Below, piece by piece: positions 1-8,134 of a stretch of 30,925 nucleotides of DNA. Position 1 is the first letter of the stretch, and each line of letters opens with the position of its first letter. Both the position numbers and the translations under genes were made by a program. This DNA is from GCA-2733415 sp049609325. Lineage in GTDB: Bacteria; Bacteroidota; Bacteroidia; Flavobacteriales; Flavobacteriaceae. The notes beneath the pieces are model-generated. The model did no database searches. It was given only the letters and a program-made list of their open reading frames with translations, and had not been told where the DNA came from. The stretch lies in contig JBMYYK010000026.1 in the NCBI GenBank assembly GCA_049609325.1, positions 1-30,925 of the forward strand, given 5' to 3'.

Positions 1-520
1 GTGTTTTGGTAAACTTATTAACATCAGTAACACTTCCTACAACACATAATTTACTGTGGTCTTTTACGGCAAATTTTAAGGCATCAACTACTGGGTGAGA
101 TACACAAATGATTTTTTTTATGCCTTTGTAATTGTATTTCCATTTTCGCAATATGTTAGTATCTACACGCTTAATTAACGTTCGGCATAAGACTAATGGT
201 GCATCTAAATTATAAAGAAGATGTGATATAACCGCTAAAGTATGTGATTTGCTATTGTGTATAAACACAACATCTATTTTATTGGCTTTTACAAATTGAG
301 CTAATTGTTTAGCAAACGTTAAGTCGTACTCTCCATTGATGTCGAATCCACTAACATTCATGTTTTTTTGTGTTGCTATATCATGAACTGGTGACGAGTT
401 AGGACAAATGATAAATTGTTCACTAACATAATTATGTTCCTTAAAAGCTTCGTATAAGTATATGATTTTTTGCTCATGTCCTCGCCATACTTTAGATGCT
501 GTAATTTGTAAAAGTCTCAT
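1..520 (-). CDS. Glycosyltransferase family 4 (GT-B fold), N-terminal part, truncated by window edge
   Basis: I translated this by hand from an ATG whose complement lies at 518-520; the frame stays open for 173 codons to the window edge, so the C-terminal catalytic half is missing. The protein begins MRLLQITASKVWRGHEQKI, which resembles the N-terminal acceptor domain of GT4 enzymes (beta strand, then a glycine-containing loop). Further on come a DVVFIHNSKSH segment, an IICVSHPVVDALK segment (the usual 'serine at the inter-strand loop' signature), and VVGSVTDVNKF close to the domain junction. Family members transfer sugars from nucleotide-sugar donors to lipid-linked oligosaccharides on the cytoplasmic face of the inner membrane. 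It is transcribed away from the epimerase and opens the envelope-glycan block. The family call is fairly sure; acceptor and sugar cannot be read from the sequence. Confidence 0.8.
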   Translation of the reverse strand, partial: MRLLQITASKVWRGHEQKIIYLYEAFKEHNYVSEQFIICPNSSPVHDIATQKNMNVSGFDINGEYDLTFAKQLAQFVKANKIDVVFIHNSKSHTLAVISHLLYNLDAPLVLCRTLIKRVDTNILRKWKYNYKGIKKIICVSHPVVDALKFAVKDHSKLCVVGSVTDVNKFTKT

Positions 521-545
521 GTTAATTTTATTAGTGTCAATTAAA

Positions 546-584
546 AAAGTACTACTTTAGCTAAATAAAGTTAAAGTACTACTT
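546..584. repeat. 12-bp direct repeat pair upstream of the glycosyltransferase
   Basis: The 12-mer AAAGTACTACTT occurs at 546-557 and again at 573-584, a period of 27 bp, in the gap between the divergent glycosyltransferase and epimerase genes. It lies 26 and 53 bp upstream of the glycosyltransferase start, probably in its leader or promoter. Tandem sites of this size can be regulator-binding sites, but no regulator can be named. Confidence 0.6.
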
Positions 585-624
585 GCAATAAAAAAGTGTT
601 GCAAAAAATTATTGATTAGTATTG

Positions 625-632
625 CAAATGTA
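625..632 (-). promoter_or_regulatory. Possible -7 promoter element for the glycosyltransferase
   Basis: Read on the minus strand this is TACATTTG, an exact match to the Bacteroidetes -7 consensus TAnnTTTG. No convincing TTG -33 element stands 19-21 bp further upstream, so the call rests on the -7 box alone. It would give a leader of roughly 100 nt containing the direct repeats at 546-584. Confidence 0.3.
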
Positions 633-670
633 ATGTTTTTGACTTTATAAAAAATGAATGTTGATAACGA

Positions 671-693
671 ACTTAAACATCTGATGTTTAAGT
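671..693. promoter_or_regulatory. 23-bp near-perfect palindrome (11-bp arms, 1-bp centre) before the epimerase
   Basis: The left arm ACTTAAACATC (671-681) and right arm GATGTTTAAGT (683-693) are exact inverse complements around a single T. The site ends 14 bp before the GTG start of the epimerase gene. A one-base centre suits a dimeric DNA-binding protein; as RNA it could fold as a 10-bp stem with a 3-nt loop and mask the start. It is AT-rich with no T-tract, so it does not look like a terminator. Confidence 0.55.
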
Positions 694-707
694 AAAATAG
701 ATAATTA

Positions 708-1649
708 GTGAAGGTATTAGTAACTGGAGTAGCAGGGTTTATAGGGTCTCATTTGGCTGAACATTTAAGTGACAATGGTTTTGAAGTTATTGGAATAGAT
801 AATTTTAATAATTATTATGATAGTGCATTAAAACGTTTAAACGCTAAGCATATTGCAGCTAATGGAGTGCAAATAATTGAAGCAGATTTATGTGACGATT
901 TAAGTGCAAAACTACCGCATGATATAGATTATGTGTTTCACTTTGCTGGCCAGCCAGGTATTTCAAATACTACTACGTTACAAGAGTATGTAGATAATAA
1001 CATTTATGCTACAGAAAACCTATTACAGTTTGTGAAAACCCATAATAAACCGTTAAAGTTGTTTGTGAATATCGCAACTTCATCGGTATATGGTAGTGTG
1101 GCAAACTTACCAGAAACCGCAGTAGTCAAACCAATATCTTATTACGGTATTACAAAGTTTTCTGCTGAGCAATTGGTCTTAAAAGCCCAACGCGCCAATG
1201 AAATGAAAGCCTGTTCTTTTAGATTGTATTCGGTTTATGGCCCAAGAGAACGTCCAGAAAAATTGTATACGAAACTAATTAAATCTATTGTTGAAGATAC
1301 CAATTTTCCGTTGTTTGATGGGAGTTTAAAACACTCAAGGAGTTTTACTTATGTAGGTGATATTGTTGCGGGATTAATGAAGTGTATAGGTAGAGAGGAG
1401 CAATGTGATGGTGAAATTATCAATTTAGGTTCTGATAAAGAATATACTACAGGAGACGGTATAGCGCTTATAGAAAAAATTATTGGTAAACCAGCTAAGC
1501 TAGAAATTACAGCCCCTAGAGATGGAGACCAGTTAAAAACTACAGCTGTAATAGACAAAGCTCGTGAGTTATTAGATTATAGTCCAGAAACGTCTTTTGA
1601 AGACGGTTTAAGACAACAAGTAGATTGGTATATGAAGTATTTTTCTTGA
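708..1649 (+). CDS. NAD-dependent epimerase/dehydratase (extended SDR; UDP-sugar epimerase-like)
   Basis: This 313-residue protein is an extended short-chain dehydrogenase/reductase of the GalE/UDP-glucuronate 4-epimerase group. The NAD-binding motif GVAGFIGSH starts at residue 7, the acidic ribose-binding residue is in GIDNFNNYY (D31), the catalytic serine lies in TSSVYG (124-129), and the YxxxK pair is Y146/K150. RLYSVYGPRERPE and a later YVGDIV segment fit sugar-nucleotide epimerases that work on C4. The start is GTG: an in-frame stop (702-704) lies just upstream, and the Rossmann motif requires a start at this point. It probably supplies a modified nucleotide sugar, in the cytoplasm, to the neighbouring glycosyltransferases. 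It ends 6 bp from the convergent YejM-like gene with no terminator between them. The exact sugar (glucuronate, glucose or an N-acetyl form) is not decided by the sequence. Confidence 0.85.
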   Translation: MKVLVTGVAGFIGSHLAEHLSDNGFEVIGIDNFNNYYDSALKRLNAKHIAANGVQIIEADLCDDLSAKLPHDIDYVFHFAGQPGISNTTTLQEYVDNNIYATENLLQFVKTHNKPLKLFVNIATSSVYGSVANLPETAVVKPISYYGITKFSAEQLVLKAQRANEMKACSFRLYSVYGPRERPEKLYTKLIKSIVEDTNFPLFDGSLKHSRSFTYVGDIVAGLMKCIGREEQCDGEIINLGSDKEYTTGDGIALIEKIIGKPAKLEITAPRDGDQLKTTAVIDKARELLDYSPETSFEDGLRQQVDWYMKYFS

Positions 1650-1655
1650 AGAAGA

Positions 1656-3497
1656 TTAATCTTTTGTGTAAAACCGATTAATATCATCTAAAGCTTTTTG
1701 AAAAATAGTATAATCAATTGTTTGGTTGTCGATTTTATTAAGTTGCTTATCTGTGACTGAATATACCCCAGAATTTCTATATATTTTAGTAATTTTATTT
1801 TTTTCAATTACAGCATATGTGTTTTTAAAACCACAAAGAAACCAATCTCTTTTAGTGGCGTCAAATAGGTTTTTACCAATACTGTAATCATCTACATTAT
1901 TTGTTATTCCTAAATAATTTGTCATGATTGTTGGAGCAATATCATAATGTAACGTTGTGTGATGATGTGTTTTTGGCTTTTTTGAACTATCAAATACTAT
2001 TAGTGGTGTTTGAGTTTGGTATGGCGTATAATTACCTCCATGTTGCCAATACCCTTTTTTATTATCATTAAACTCTTGACCATGATCACCTGTAATTATA
2101 ATTAGTGTGTCATCAAGTAATTGTTCACCTTCTAGTTTGGTAATTATTTTTCCAATTTCGGCATCTATAAAATGTAAACTGTTTTTGTATGCGTTATAGA
2201 ATGCAGTTGGTTCGTAATCATCATCAATAGAAGTATAATCAATTGATTGTAATGATGGTTTAAATTTTATTGGATAGTCTTTAGGGTAATCAAAACCATG
2301 CGCAGCATCAAAAAATAAGAAGTCGAAAAAAGGTTGAGTTAGTTTTTTATGATGATTGTTAAGCCATTCATTAGTAATTTCAGAATCTCTTTTACTTGGA
2401 GAGTCAGATTTTGAATTTAAGCGTAAATCAGGAATATTTAAAAAAACATTTTTGTTAAACGGAGGGTTCTCTAAAGTAGCGCTCCCAAGAATATCAAATG
2501 CATACTCTTGTTGTTTTAATTCATCAATTAAAACAGGTGCAATACCATGATCTGTAAATTGTGTGTTACAAAGTCCACTTATACCATAAAAAAATGTAAA
2601 TACCCCGTCTGCAGTTGCATTAGAGCCACTATGGTGATTATTGAAAACTTGTGATTTTTTGGATAGTCTATGGATGTTTGGGGTAATAATACTATCCATA
2701 CAGTCATAACGCCAAGAGTCTATCATTAAAACCAACATGTTTTTTTTATGAGTTTTTGGTACTGTTTTTATTTTTGAAAGTGGATAAATTATTGAATTGT
2801 TATTTAGTTTATATAATTGTTCATTTTTCTTTTTTAGGCTGGTATCTACAATATTATATTCAGTTAATAAATCCTCACAAGTTAAAGGAAAATAAAAGGG
2901 AAATATTTCTATTGATTGTGTTATAGGTTTGTAAGAACTAGCATCAGACCATGCAAAAGAAACGTGACTAAAACCTAACATTAAAAAAAGTGCCGTATAA
3001 AAAGATATGAGATGTTTTTTATTTAGGTACTCACATACCTTTTTAGATGTGCGATGTATAATATATTGTGTGAAAATTAATAATGAAATTAAAGCTAAAG
3101 CTTTTATGATATTTATAACACTAAAATGAAATATATCTGTAGCATTCTTTCCAAAAACCATTTTTAAAATAACTGGAGAAATGTGGAATCTAAATTGTGT
3201 AAAGATTACGGTGTCTAGTTTTATGATTAAAACAATTAGTGTTGATAGTGTGTAAAATAAGAGATGACTGAGTTCTCGGTTTTTTAATAATCGATAAGAT
3301 AAAGATCCGATTAGTAGAGGAATTAAAGCAATGCTAAAAAAATGACTGATGAAAGAAAATAGGTAATATGTTTTTGCAAAGGTATATGTAATACTTTCAA
3401 TATAATTAAAGTATTTAAAAGCTATAAAAAGCAAAATTATACCATTAAATATAAAAGCGATAAAAAGTTGTTTGTAAACACTAGTTTTTACTTCCAT
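1656..3497 (-). CDS. YejM/PbgA-like membrane protein: DUF3413-type membrane domain plus sulfatase-fold periplasmic domain
   Basis: The 613-residue protein has about five hydrophobic membrane segments in residues 10-185, then a large periplasmic domain of the alkaline phosphatase/sulfatase superfamily (about 250-545). From memory the whole length aligns with E. coli YejM (PbgA/LapC), including a membrane exit segment SHVSFAWSDASSYKPIT and a FPFYFPLT segment shortly after. E. coli YejM controls LpxC proteolysis and binds lipid A, and has lost metal ligands. Here the enzyme-like residues are present: D260 in MLVLMIDSWRYD, candidate nucleophile T295 in SNATADG, D471/H472 in ITGDHG, and H486 in WQHGG. 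It may therefore be an active phospho-transferase or phosphatase on lipid A or lipooligosaccharide. It reads divergently from the kinase-like gene at 3604. The fold is certain; the activity is inferred. Confidence 0.8.
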   Translation of the reverse strand: MEVKTSVYKQLFIAFIFNGIILLFIAFKYFNYIESITYTFAKTYYLFSFISHFFSIALIPLLIGSLSYRLLKNRELSHLLFYTLSTLIVLIIKLDTVIFTQFRFHISPVILKMVFGKNATDIFHFSVINIIKALALISLLIFTQYIIHRTSKKVCEYLNKKHLISFYTALFLMLGFSHVSFAWSDASSYKPITQSIEIFPFYFPLTCEDLLTEYNIVDTSLKKKNEQLYKLNNNSIIYPLSKIKTVPKTHKKNMLVLMIDSWRYDCMDSIITPNIHRLSKKSQVFNNHHSGSNATADGVFTFFYGISGLCNTQFTDHGIAPVLIDELKQQEYAFDILGSATLENPPFNKNVFLNIPDLRLNSKSDSPSKRDSEITNEWLNNHHKKLTQPFFDFLFFDAAHGFDYPKDYPIKFKPSLQSIDYTSIDDDYEPTAFYNAYKNSLHFIDAEIGKIITKLEGEQLLDDTLIIITGDHGQEFNDNKKGYWQHGGNYTPYQTQTPLIVFDSSKKPKTHHHTTLHYDIAPTIMTNYLGITNNVDDYSIGKNLFDATKRDWFLCGFKNTYAVIEKNKITKIYRNSGVYSVTDKQLNKIDNQTIDYTIFQKALDDINRFYTKD

Positions 3498-3520
3498 TGG
3501 GGTAATTTAAAAATAGACTG

Positions 3521-3528
3521 CAAAACTA
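3521..3528 (-). promoter_or_regulatory. Possible -7 promoter element for the YejM-like gene
   Basis: On the minus strand this reads TAGTTTTG, matching TAnnTTTG, 24 bp upstream of the YejM-like start. No -33 TTG is visible at the usual spacing. Confidence 0.3.
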
Positions 3529-3603
3529 TATTATAATTTTTACTATTTAAATAATAATTTATAGTTAATTTGTAATTCTCTACAAATAATGTGTAAATAG
3601 CAA

Positions 3604-4368
3604 ATGAGAATACTAAAATTAAGCCACTTTTTCCCCAATATACAAAATGCCGATATTGATAATATCATCTCTGCATTTAATGTCTCCAGTGATTATATGG
3701 GGAACCCGAAGAGGAATCAAATTAAAAAAGTGTCTTATAAATCATTGACTATAAATGTAAAGGCATTTAAACTCCCTCATTTACTTAATCAAGTAATTTA
3801 TGGGTATATTAGGCAGTCTAAAGCTAGTAGATCATTTAAATATGCTAATACATTATTAGAGAATAATATTGGTACACCAAAGCCTATAGCTTATATAGAA
3901 TGTAAAAATTTACTTGGACTACGTAAGAGCTATTACATCAGTGAAAATTTAGAGTATGATTTAACTTATAGAGAATTAGTAACTGATCCTCACTATCCAA
4001 GTCACGAAGCTATTTTAAGAGCTTTTACACGTTTTACCTATGATTTACATGAAAAAGGAGTCAACTTCTTAGATCATTCCCCAGGAAACACCTTAATTGT
4101 TAAGCGTAAGGTAGGTTATGATTTTTACTTGGTAGATCTGAATAGAATGAAATTTCAAGAGATGTCATTTCATGATAGGATGCAAAATTTTTCACGTCTA
4201 ACACCTAAAAAAGAAATGGTAGTGGTAATGAGTGATGAGTATGCTAAAATTAGTGGTTTAGATTATGACCGCGTGTATTCAAAAATGTGGCAATTAACAG
4301 AAGAATTCCAAGAGAAATTTCACAGAAAGCAGCGTTTGAAAAAACAAATCAAATTCTGGAAAAAGTAA
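3604..4368 (+). CDS. Kdo/heptose-kinase-like protein (WaaP/KdkA-type protein-kinase fold)
   Basis: This 254-residue protein carries the reduced protein-kinase fold of lipopolysaccharide kinases. The catalytic loop is LHEKGVNFLDHSPGNTLI (about 148-165), with catalytic D157 and metal-binding N162. The metal-binding aspartate D178 lies in YLVDLNR, and K53 in INVKAFKLP is the likely ATP-binding lysine. The length and the HSPGN form match the Kdo kinase/WaaP families, which phosphorylate Kdo or heptose in the inner core on the cytoplasmic side. Gram-negative bacteria with a single Kdo commonly use such a kinase. Its stop codon touches the stop codon of the convergent GT9-GT2 gene with no base between. 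The lysine-rich C-terminal tail suggests contact with membrane phosphate groups. The substrate (Kdo or heptose) is inferred. Confidence 0.78.
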   Translation: MRILKLSHFFPNIQNADIDNIISAFNVSSDYMGNPKRNQIKKVSYKSLTINVKAFKLPHLLNQVIYGYIRQSKASRSFKYANTLLENNIGTPKPIAYIECKNLLGLRKSYYISENLEYDLTYRELVTDPHYPSHEAILRAFTRFTYDLHEKGVNFLDHSPGNTLIVKRKVGYDFYLVDLNRMKFQEMSFHDRMQNFSRLTPKKEMVVVMSDEYAKISGLDYDRVYSKMWQLTEEFQEKFHRKQRLKKQIKFWKK

Positions 4369-6234
4369 TTATTTTTTATAAAGTTTCTTAAGTTCAACAT
4401 AGCGTCTGTACACATAGTAGGCACTTAAGTATGCTACAGTTATTCCTTTTTTACCGTCCAAAAAACCGCATCTAATAACATAATGATTGATAAAACGGTA
4501 TAAAGGCTTTAGGCAAAAATGAAATAGTGTAGGCTTTAATTTTTGAATATAAAGCTCTTTTGCTCTTAACGCCGCATAATGAATCATTTTGTCCTTATAG
4601 TCTGAATAACTATCAAAGGAATAGTGTTCTAGCTTTTCTGTTAATGTTCCAGTTTTTCCGTTTATATCTAATAGCTCATGTACAAACAACTCTTTTTTGT
4701 ATTCAACATTGTCTTTTTTAAATAGCCTAAAAACTTTATCTGTTTGCCAGCCACTGAAACGTACTAGTTTCTTTTTGTAAAAAAATTGTCTATAAACTTC
4801 AAAAGCAACAGTGTCATCTTGAACATTATTGATAGTTGTATTTATTTCATCTTTTAACTTCTCACTAATTCTTTCATCCGCATCAATAAACAACACCCAG
4901 TCATGGTTTGCGTACTTTAAAGCGAAATTTCGTTGGTTTGAAAAATTAACGAATTTATTTTGTATCAGTTTAACGTGTTTGTGTTGTTTGATTTTAGCAA
5001 CTGTATTGTCTGTACTGTAAGAGTCTACAATAATTATCTCATCAGTAAAACTTAAATTATCAATTAGTGAATCAATGTTTTTATCCTCATTGTAAGTGAT
5101 TACCAATGCAGATAATTTTGTTGGAGTATTGATTTTAACAGATTGCTTTAGTGAATAGTTAGATAACTTTAATGTGTTAAGCTGTGTTATGTAGTCAACC
5201 AAATCATCTTTTATGAACTCTGGACTGAAATGTTGGTATAAAGAAATTGAGTTTTTCTTTAGATCTGATTCAGTTTTATGAGTAAATAGCTCTGGTTTTA
5301 CATCTTTCAAATGGATGGATTTATGGTAAACACCATCTTCAAAAGTGGCCCATATTTTTTTTTCTATCCAAGGTGAAAATATAATATATGATGGTTTATT
5401 TAATGCTTTTGCCATATTAATTGCACCACCATCATTACCAATTATAAAATCGCATTGATTTACTAAAGCAATAAATTCTCTTAAGTTTTTACCTAAAACA
5501 TCAAAATAAATGCCCTGCTTGGTTTTAGTAGCACAACCTTCATAAATGATTTTAGCATCATGAAGTTGGTTAGGGATATAATTGAATAAAATATTACAGT
5601 CTTGTGTTTCAGCAATATAATCTACAATTTTTGACATGTAGTTTAAGGGGTAGGTCTTGTTTTCAGAACTACCAATTATACTAACCATTACGGTTTTTTT
5701 AGAAAGGTCAATTTGATGGCTTTTCAAAAGCGTAATTGCATTTTTAGTTTCTTCAGGAGTTACATATAGCTTAGGGAATATTGTGAAGTCTGTTTGAAAA
5801 CCCAAGGGCTTAAGTAATTGTTGTCTACGTTCAATTGCTAATCCTAAGTTTGATTCTGCATTGTTTTTAGGAGTAATAGGCTCAGAGTAAATGAATTTTG
5901 AGTAGTACTTTTTAAACGATATTTTTTGATTTGCCCAACTGAATAATGTAATTAAATTGCTTTCCAATTTTGAATATGCATCAATAACAATATCATACTT
6001 TTCAGCCCTGATTGATTTTAAAAAGTTGAATAGTGCTAATTTACTATCCCTGTATTCGTTTTTAAATAGAACGACTTTATCGATAAAAGGATTGTGTTCT
6101 ACTACTGGTTTGGTATTGGTATTTATCAAATAATGCACCTCATAATTGGGATGTTTTTTCTTAATCAATTCACAGAGAATTGAGCAAGTTAAAACATCGC
6201 CAATCATTTTTTGTTGTATGATTAATACCTTCAT
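4369..6234 (-). CDS. Fused glycosyltransferase: GT9 heptosyltransferase-like domain plus GT2 WaaE-like domain
   Basis: The 621-residue protein joins two complete glycosyltransferases. Residues 1-350 are a GT9 (WaaF/WaaC-type ADP-heptose) GT-B enzyme: it begins MKVLIIQQKMIGDVL with D13 as the probable catalytic base, and the nucleotide-binding GNDGGAINMAKALNKP is at 266-281. After a linker of about 20 residues, 374-621 form a GT2 (GT-A) enzyme of the WaaE/KdtX kind: LSALVITYNEDKNID, IIVDSYSTDNT, the metal-binding DADE at 451-454, and a C-terminal GFLDGKKG segment. The reading frame is continuous and each half is full length, so this is a true fusion and not a frameshift artefact. It follows the LtaS-like gene by 3 bp, suggesting one mRNA with dapD. 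It should add two consecutive core sugars at the cytoplasmic membrane. Donor sugars are inferred from families only. Confidence 0.85.
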   Translation of the reverse strand: MKVLIIQQKMIGDVLTCSILCELIKKKHPNYEVHYLINTNTKPVVEHNPFIDKVVLFKNEYRDSKLALFNFLKSIRAEKYDIVIDAYSKLESNLITLFSWANQKISFKKYYSKFIYSEPITPKNNAESNLGLAIERRQQLLKPLGFQTDFTIFPKLYVTPEETKNAITLLKSHQIDLSKKTVMVSIIGSSENKTYPLNYMSKIVDYIAETQDCNILFNYIPNQLHDAKIIYEGCATKTKQGIYFDVLGKNLREFIALVNQCDFIIGNDGGAINMAKALNKPSYIIFSPWIEKKIWATFEDGVYHKSIHLKDVKPELFTHKTESDLKKNSISLYQHFSPEFIKDDLVDYITQLNTLKLSNYSLKQSVKINTPTKLSALVITYNEDKNIDSLIDNLSFTDEIIIVDSYSTDNTVAKIKQHKHVKLIQNKFVNFSNQRNFALKYANHDWVLFIDADERISEKLKDEINTTINNVQDDTVAFEVYRQFFYKKKLVRFSGWQTDKVFRLFKKDNVEYKKELFVHELLDINGKTGTLTEKLEHYSFDSYSDYKDKMIHYAALRAKELYIQKLKPTLFHFCLKPLYRFINHYVIRCGFLDGKKGITVAYLSAYYVYRRYVELKKLYKK

Positions 6235-6237
6235 TTA

Positions 6238-8124
6238 TTAATTTATGGTCAAAGAGTTGTTAATTAAGTTGTTGTTAAACGATTGCAGGTAAGCTTTAGT
6301 TTTAAACTCCAACATTTGCATAGTTTTTAGTTCTGTATGAATGAGATTATTTTTTAAAAATAAGTCATTTTTATAGTTATAAAGTTCGATTATTGATGTG
6401 CCATCAAAAATAAAATAGTAATCATTTATTATGATATGATACATATCGTTAATAAAATTTATAATCAAATTGGCGTCATTTTTATAACTATTACCGTAAC
6501 TAATTAGTTTCTTGTCGTAATTAATGTAATCTAGCACACTTGGCAGGATGTCAATTTGTTGTATATTTTTATTAGATATACCTTTAAGATTCTTATTAGA
6601 TGGGTCAAAAAATAGAATTGGTATTGAATATTCTTGAATAACAGATTTAAAAACACCTTTTTCAGCCGCAGAACAATGATCAGCAGTTATAACAAATAAT
6701 GTATTGTTATACCAACTTTGTTTTTTTGCATGATTAAAAAAAATTCTAAGAGCATAATCTGTATACCCTACAGTTTCATAAAACTTGGTATTACCTTTAT
6801 CAAATTTCCCTTGATGTTTTTTAGGCATCGTAAAGGGAACATGGGATGAAATTGTAAAAATACTTGAAAAGAATGGTTCTTGAAATGTAGATAATTGTGC
6901 TCCAAAGAAGTCTAAAAACTCCTCATCAAATATTCCCCATTTACCGTCTTGATGATCTGAGCTGTCAAACGGATATTGATCTTTTCCATAATAATTTTCA
7001 TACCCAGCAATTTCTGCATATTGATCAAAATTCTGACTACCATTAAAGGCGCCATGGAAAAATGATGTGTGATACCCTTCCTTTTTTAAAATTTTAGGAA
7101 AGCTGTTTGTTTTATTAAAAGCATAAGTAGAGTTAATATATGGTGTTCCAAAAATATTAGGAATTCCAGAAATTATAGACGGTACTGCATCAATTGAAAC
7201 ACGCCCGTTTGCAAACCCATTTTTAAAATATAATGATTTTGTTATTAACGAGTCTAAGAAAGGGGTATTCCCATTTATAGGATTTGAATAACTTACATTT
7301 TCATCTCCAAAACTTTCTAAAATAATAATTACAATGTTTTTTTTATTAAAAGGTAATGAGTCTTTAAAGTTTTTTATTGGAGAATAGAGGTCATTTAATT
7401 TTTCTTTTGAAAAATAATTAAGTGACTTTAATTCACTCTTTTTTCCAATAGTTTTTAAAATACAAAATGGTGTGTTTAAGACTATAGGTGTATTTTTAGA
7501 AGAAGCATATTTTATGGCATCTACCCTTTGTATGGGTTTTCGTTGTGTGCCACCTCGCCCAATTAGTAAACAACTAGCTAATGCTACTAAAAAAATACTT
7601 GTTTGTTTAATTGAGCTTACTTTTGTTACTGTTTGTTCAGATGAAAACTGTTTTTTCGGGATGAACTTAAAAAACACATAGGCAAAAAGAAACCCTAGTA
7701 AAAAAACATACCAAAATTGCGCTATAAAAGAAGGGAGTAGCCCTCCAATTTCTTGTCGCATTCCTGACGCTGTTATCAAGCCGTAAGTACTACGTTTCCC
7801 AGTAAAACTGTAATAAATAAAATCAACAAAATTAGTGCATAAAAACACAATATTAGATACATAAAATATCCATTTTAAGGTGTTTTGATAGTTTAATGAA
7901 TATTTGAAATGACCAGGGATTGTATGGCCAATAATGACTAGTATATTTGTGTAAAATATTACTGATAAATCAAACCTGACACCTCCAATAAAGTTTAAAA
8001 TGGTAACATCTTGAAATGAATTCCATTGAAAAGCTAGAAACAAAATCCTCAATAAACTATATGTAATAGTTAAATAAGTTAATCGTTTTAAAAGTAAATT
8101 TAGACTTTGGGTATAGTTATTCAT
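6238..8124 (-). CDS. LtaS-like membrane sulfatase/phosphoglycerol transferase family protein
   Basis: The 628-residue protein has about five membrane helices in residues 15-190 and an extracytoplasmic alkaline-phosphatase-superfamily domain from about 260. Candidate metal ligands are E270 in VIIILESFGDE, which is the glutamate form typical of LtaS/OpgB, and D482/H483 in FVITADHCS; H428 lies in ISSHVPF. The nucleophile position falls in GRVSIDAVPS, where S310 takes the place usually held by threonine. Family members move phosphoglycerol or phosphoethanolamine from phospholipids onto glycans. There is no lipoteichoic acid in Gram-negative cells, so the acceptor here is probably a lipooligosaccharide or periplasmic glycan. 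The gene lies 10 bp after dapD and 3 bp before the GT9-GT2 gene. The family is sure; the acceptor is unknown. Confidence 0.82.
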   Translation of the reverse strand: MNNYTQSLNLLLKRLTYLTITYSLLRILFLAFQWNSFQDVTILNFIGGVRFDLSVIFYTNILVIIGHTIPGHFKYSLNYQNTLKWIFYVSNIVFLCTNFVDFIYYSFTGKRSTYGLITASGMRQEIGGLLPSFIAQFWYVFLLGFLFAYVFFKFIPKKQFSSEQTVTKVSSIKQTSIFLVALASCLLIGRGGTQRKPIQRVDAIKYASSKNTPIVLNTPFCILKTIGKKSELKSLNYFSKEKLNDLYSPIKNFKDSLPFNKKNIVIIILESFGDENVSYSNPINGNTPFLDSLITKSLYFKNGFANGRVSIDAVPSIISGIPNIFGTPYINSTYAFNKTNSFPKILKKEGYHTSFFHGAFNGSQNFDQYAEIAGYENYYGKDQYPFDSSDHQDGKWGIFDEEFLDFFGAQLSTFQEPFFSSIFTISSHVPFTMPKKHQGKFDKGNTKFYETVGYTDYALRIFFNHAKKQSWYNNTLFVITADHCSAAEKGVFKSVIQEYSIPILFFDPSNKNLKGISNKNIQQIDILPSVLDYINYDKKLISYGNSYKNDANLIINFINDMYHIIINDYYFIFDGTSIIELYNYKNDLFLKNNLIHTELKTMQMLEFKTKAYLQSFNNNLINNSLTIN

Positions 8125-8134
8125 TTATTGTAAA

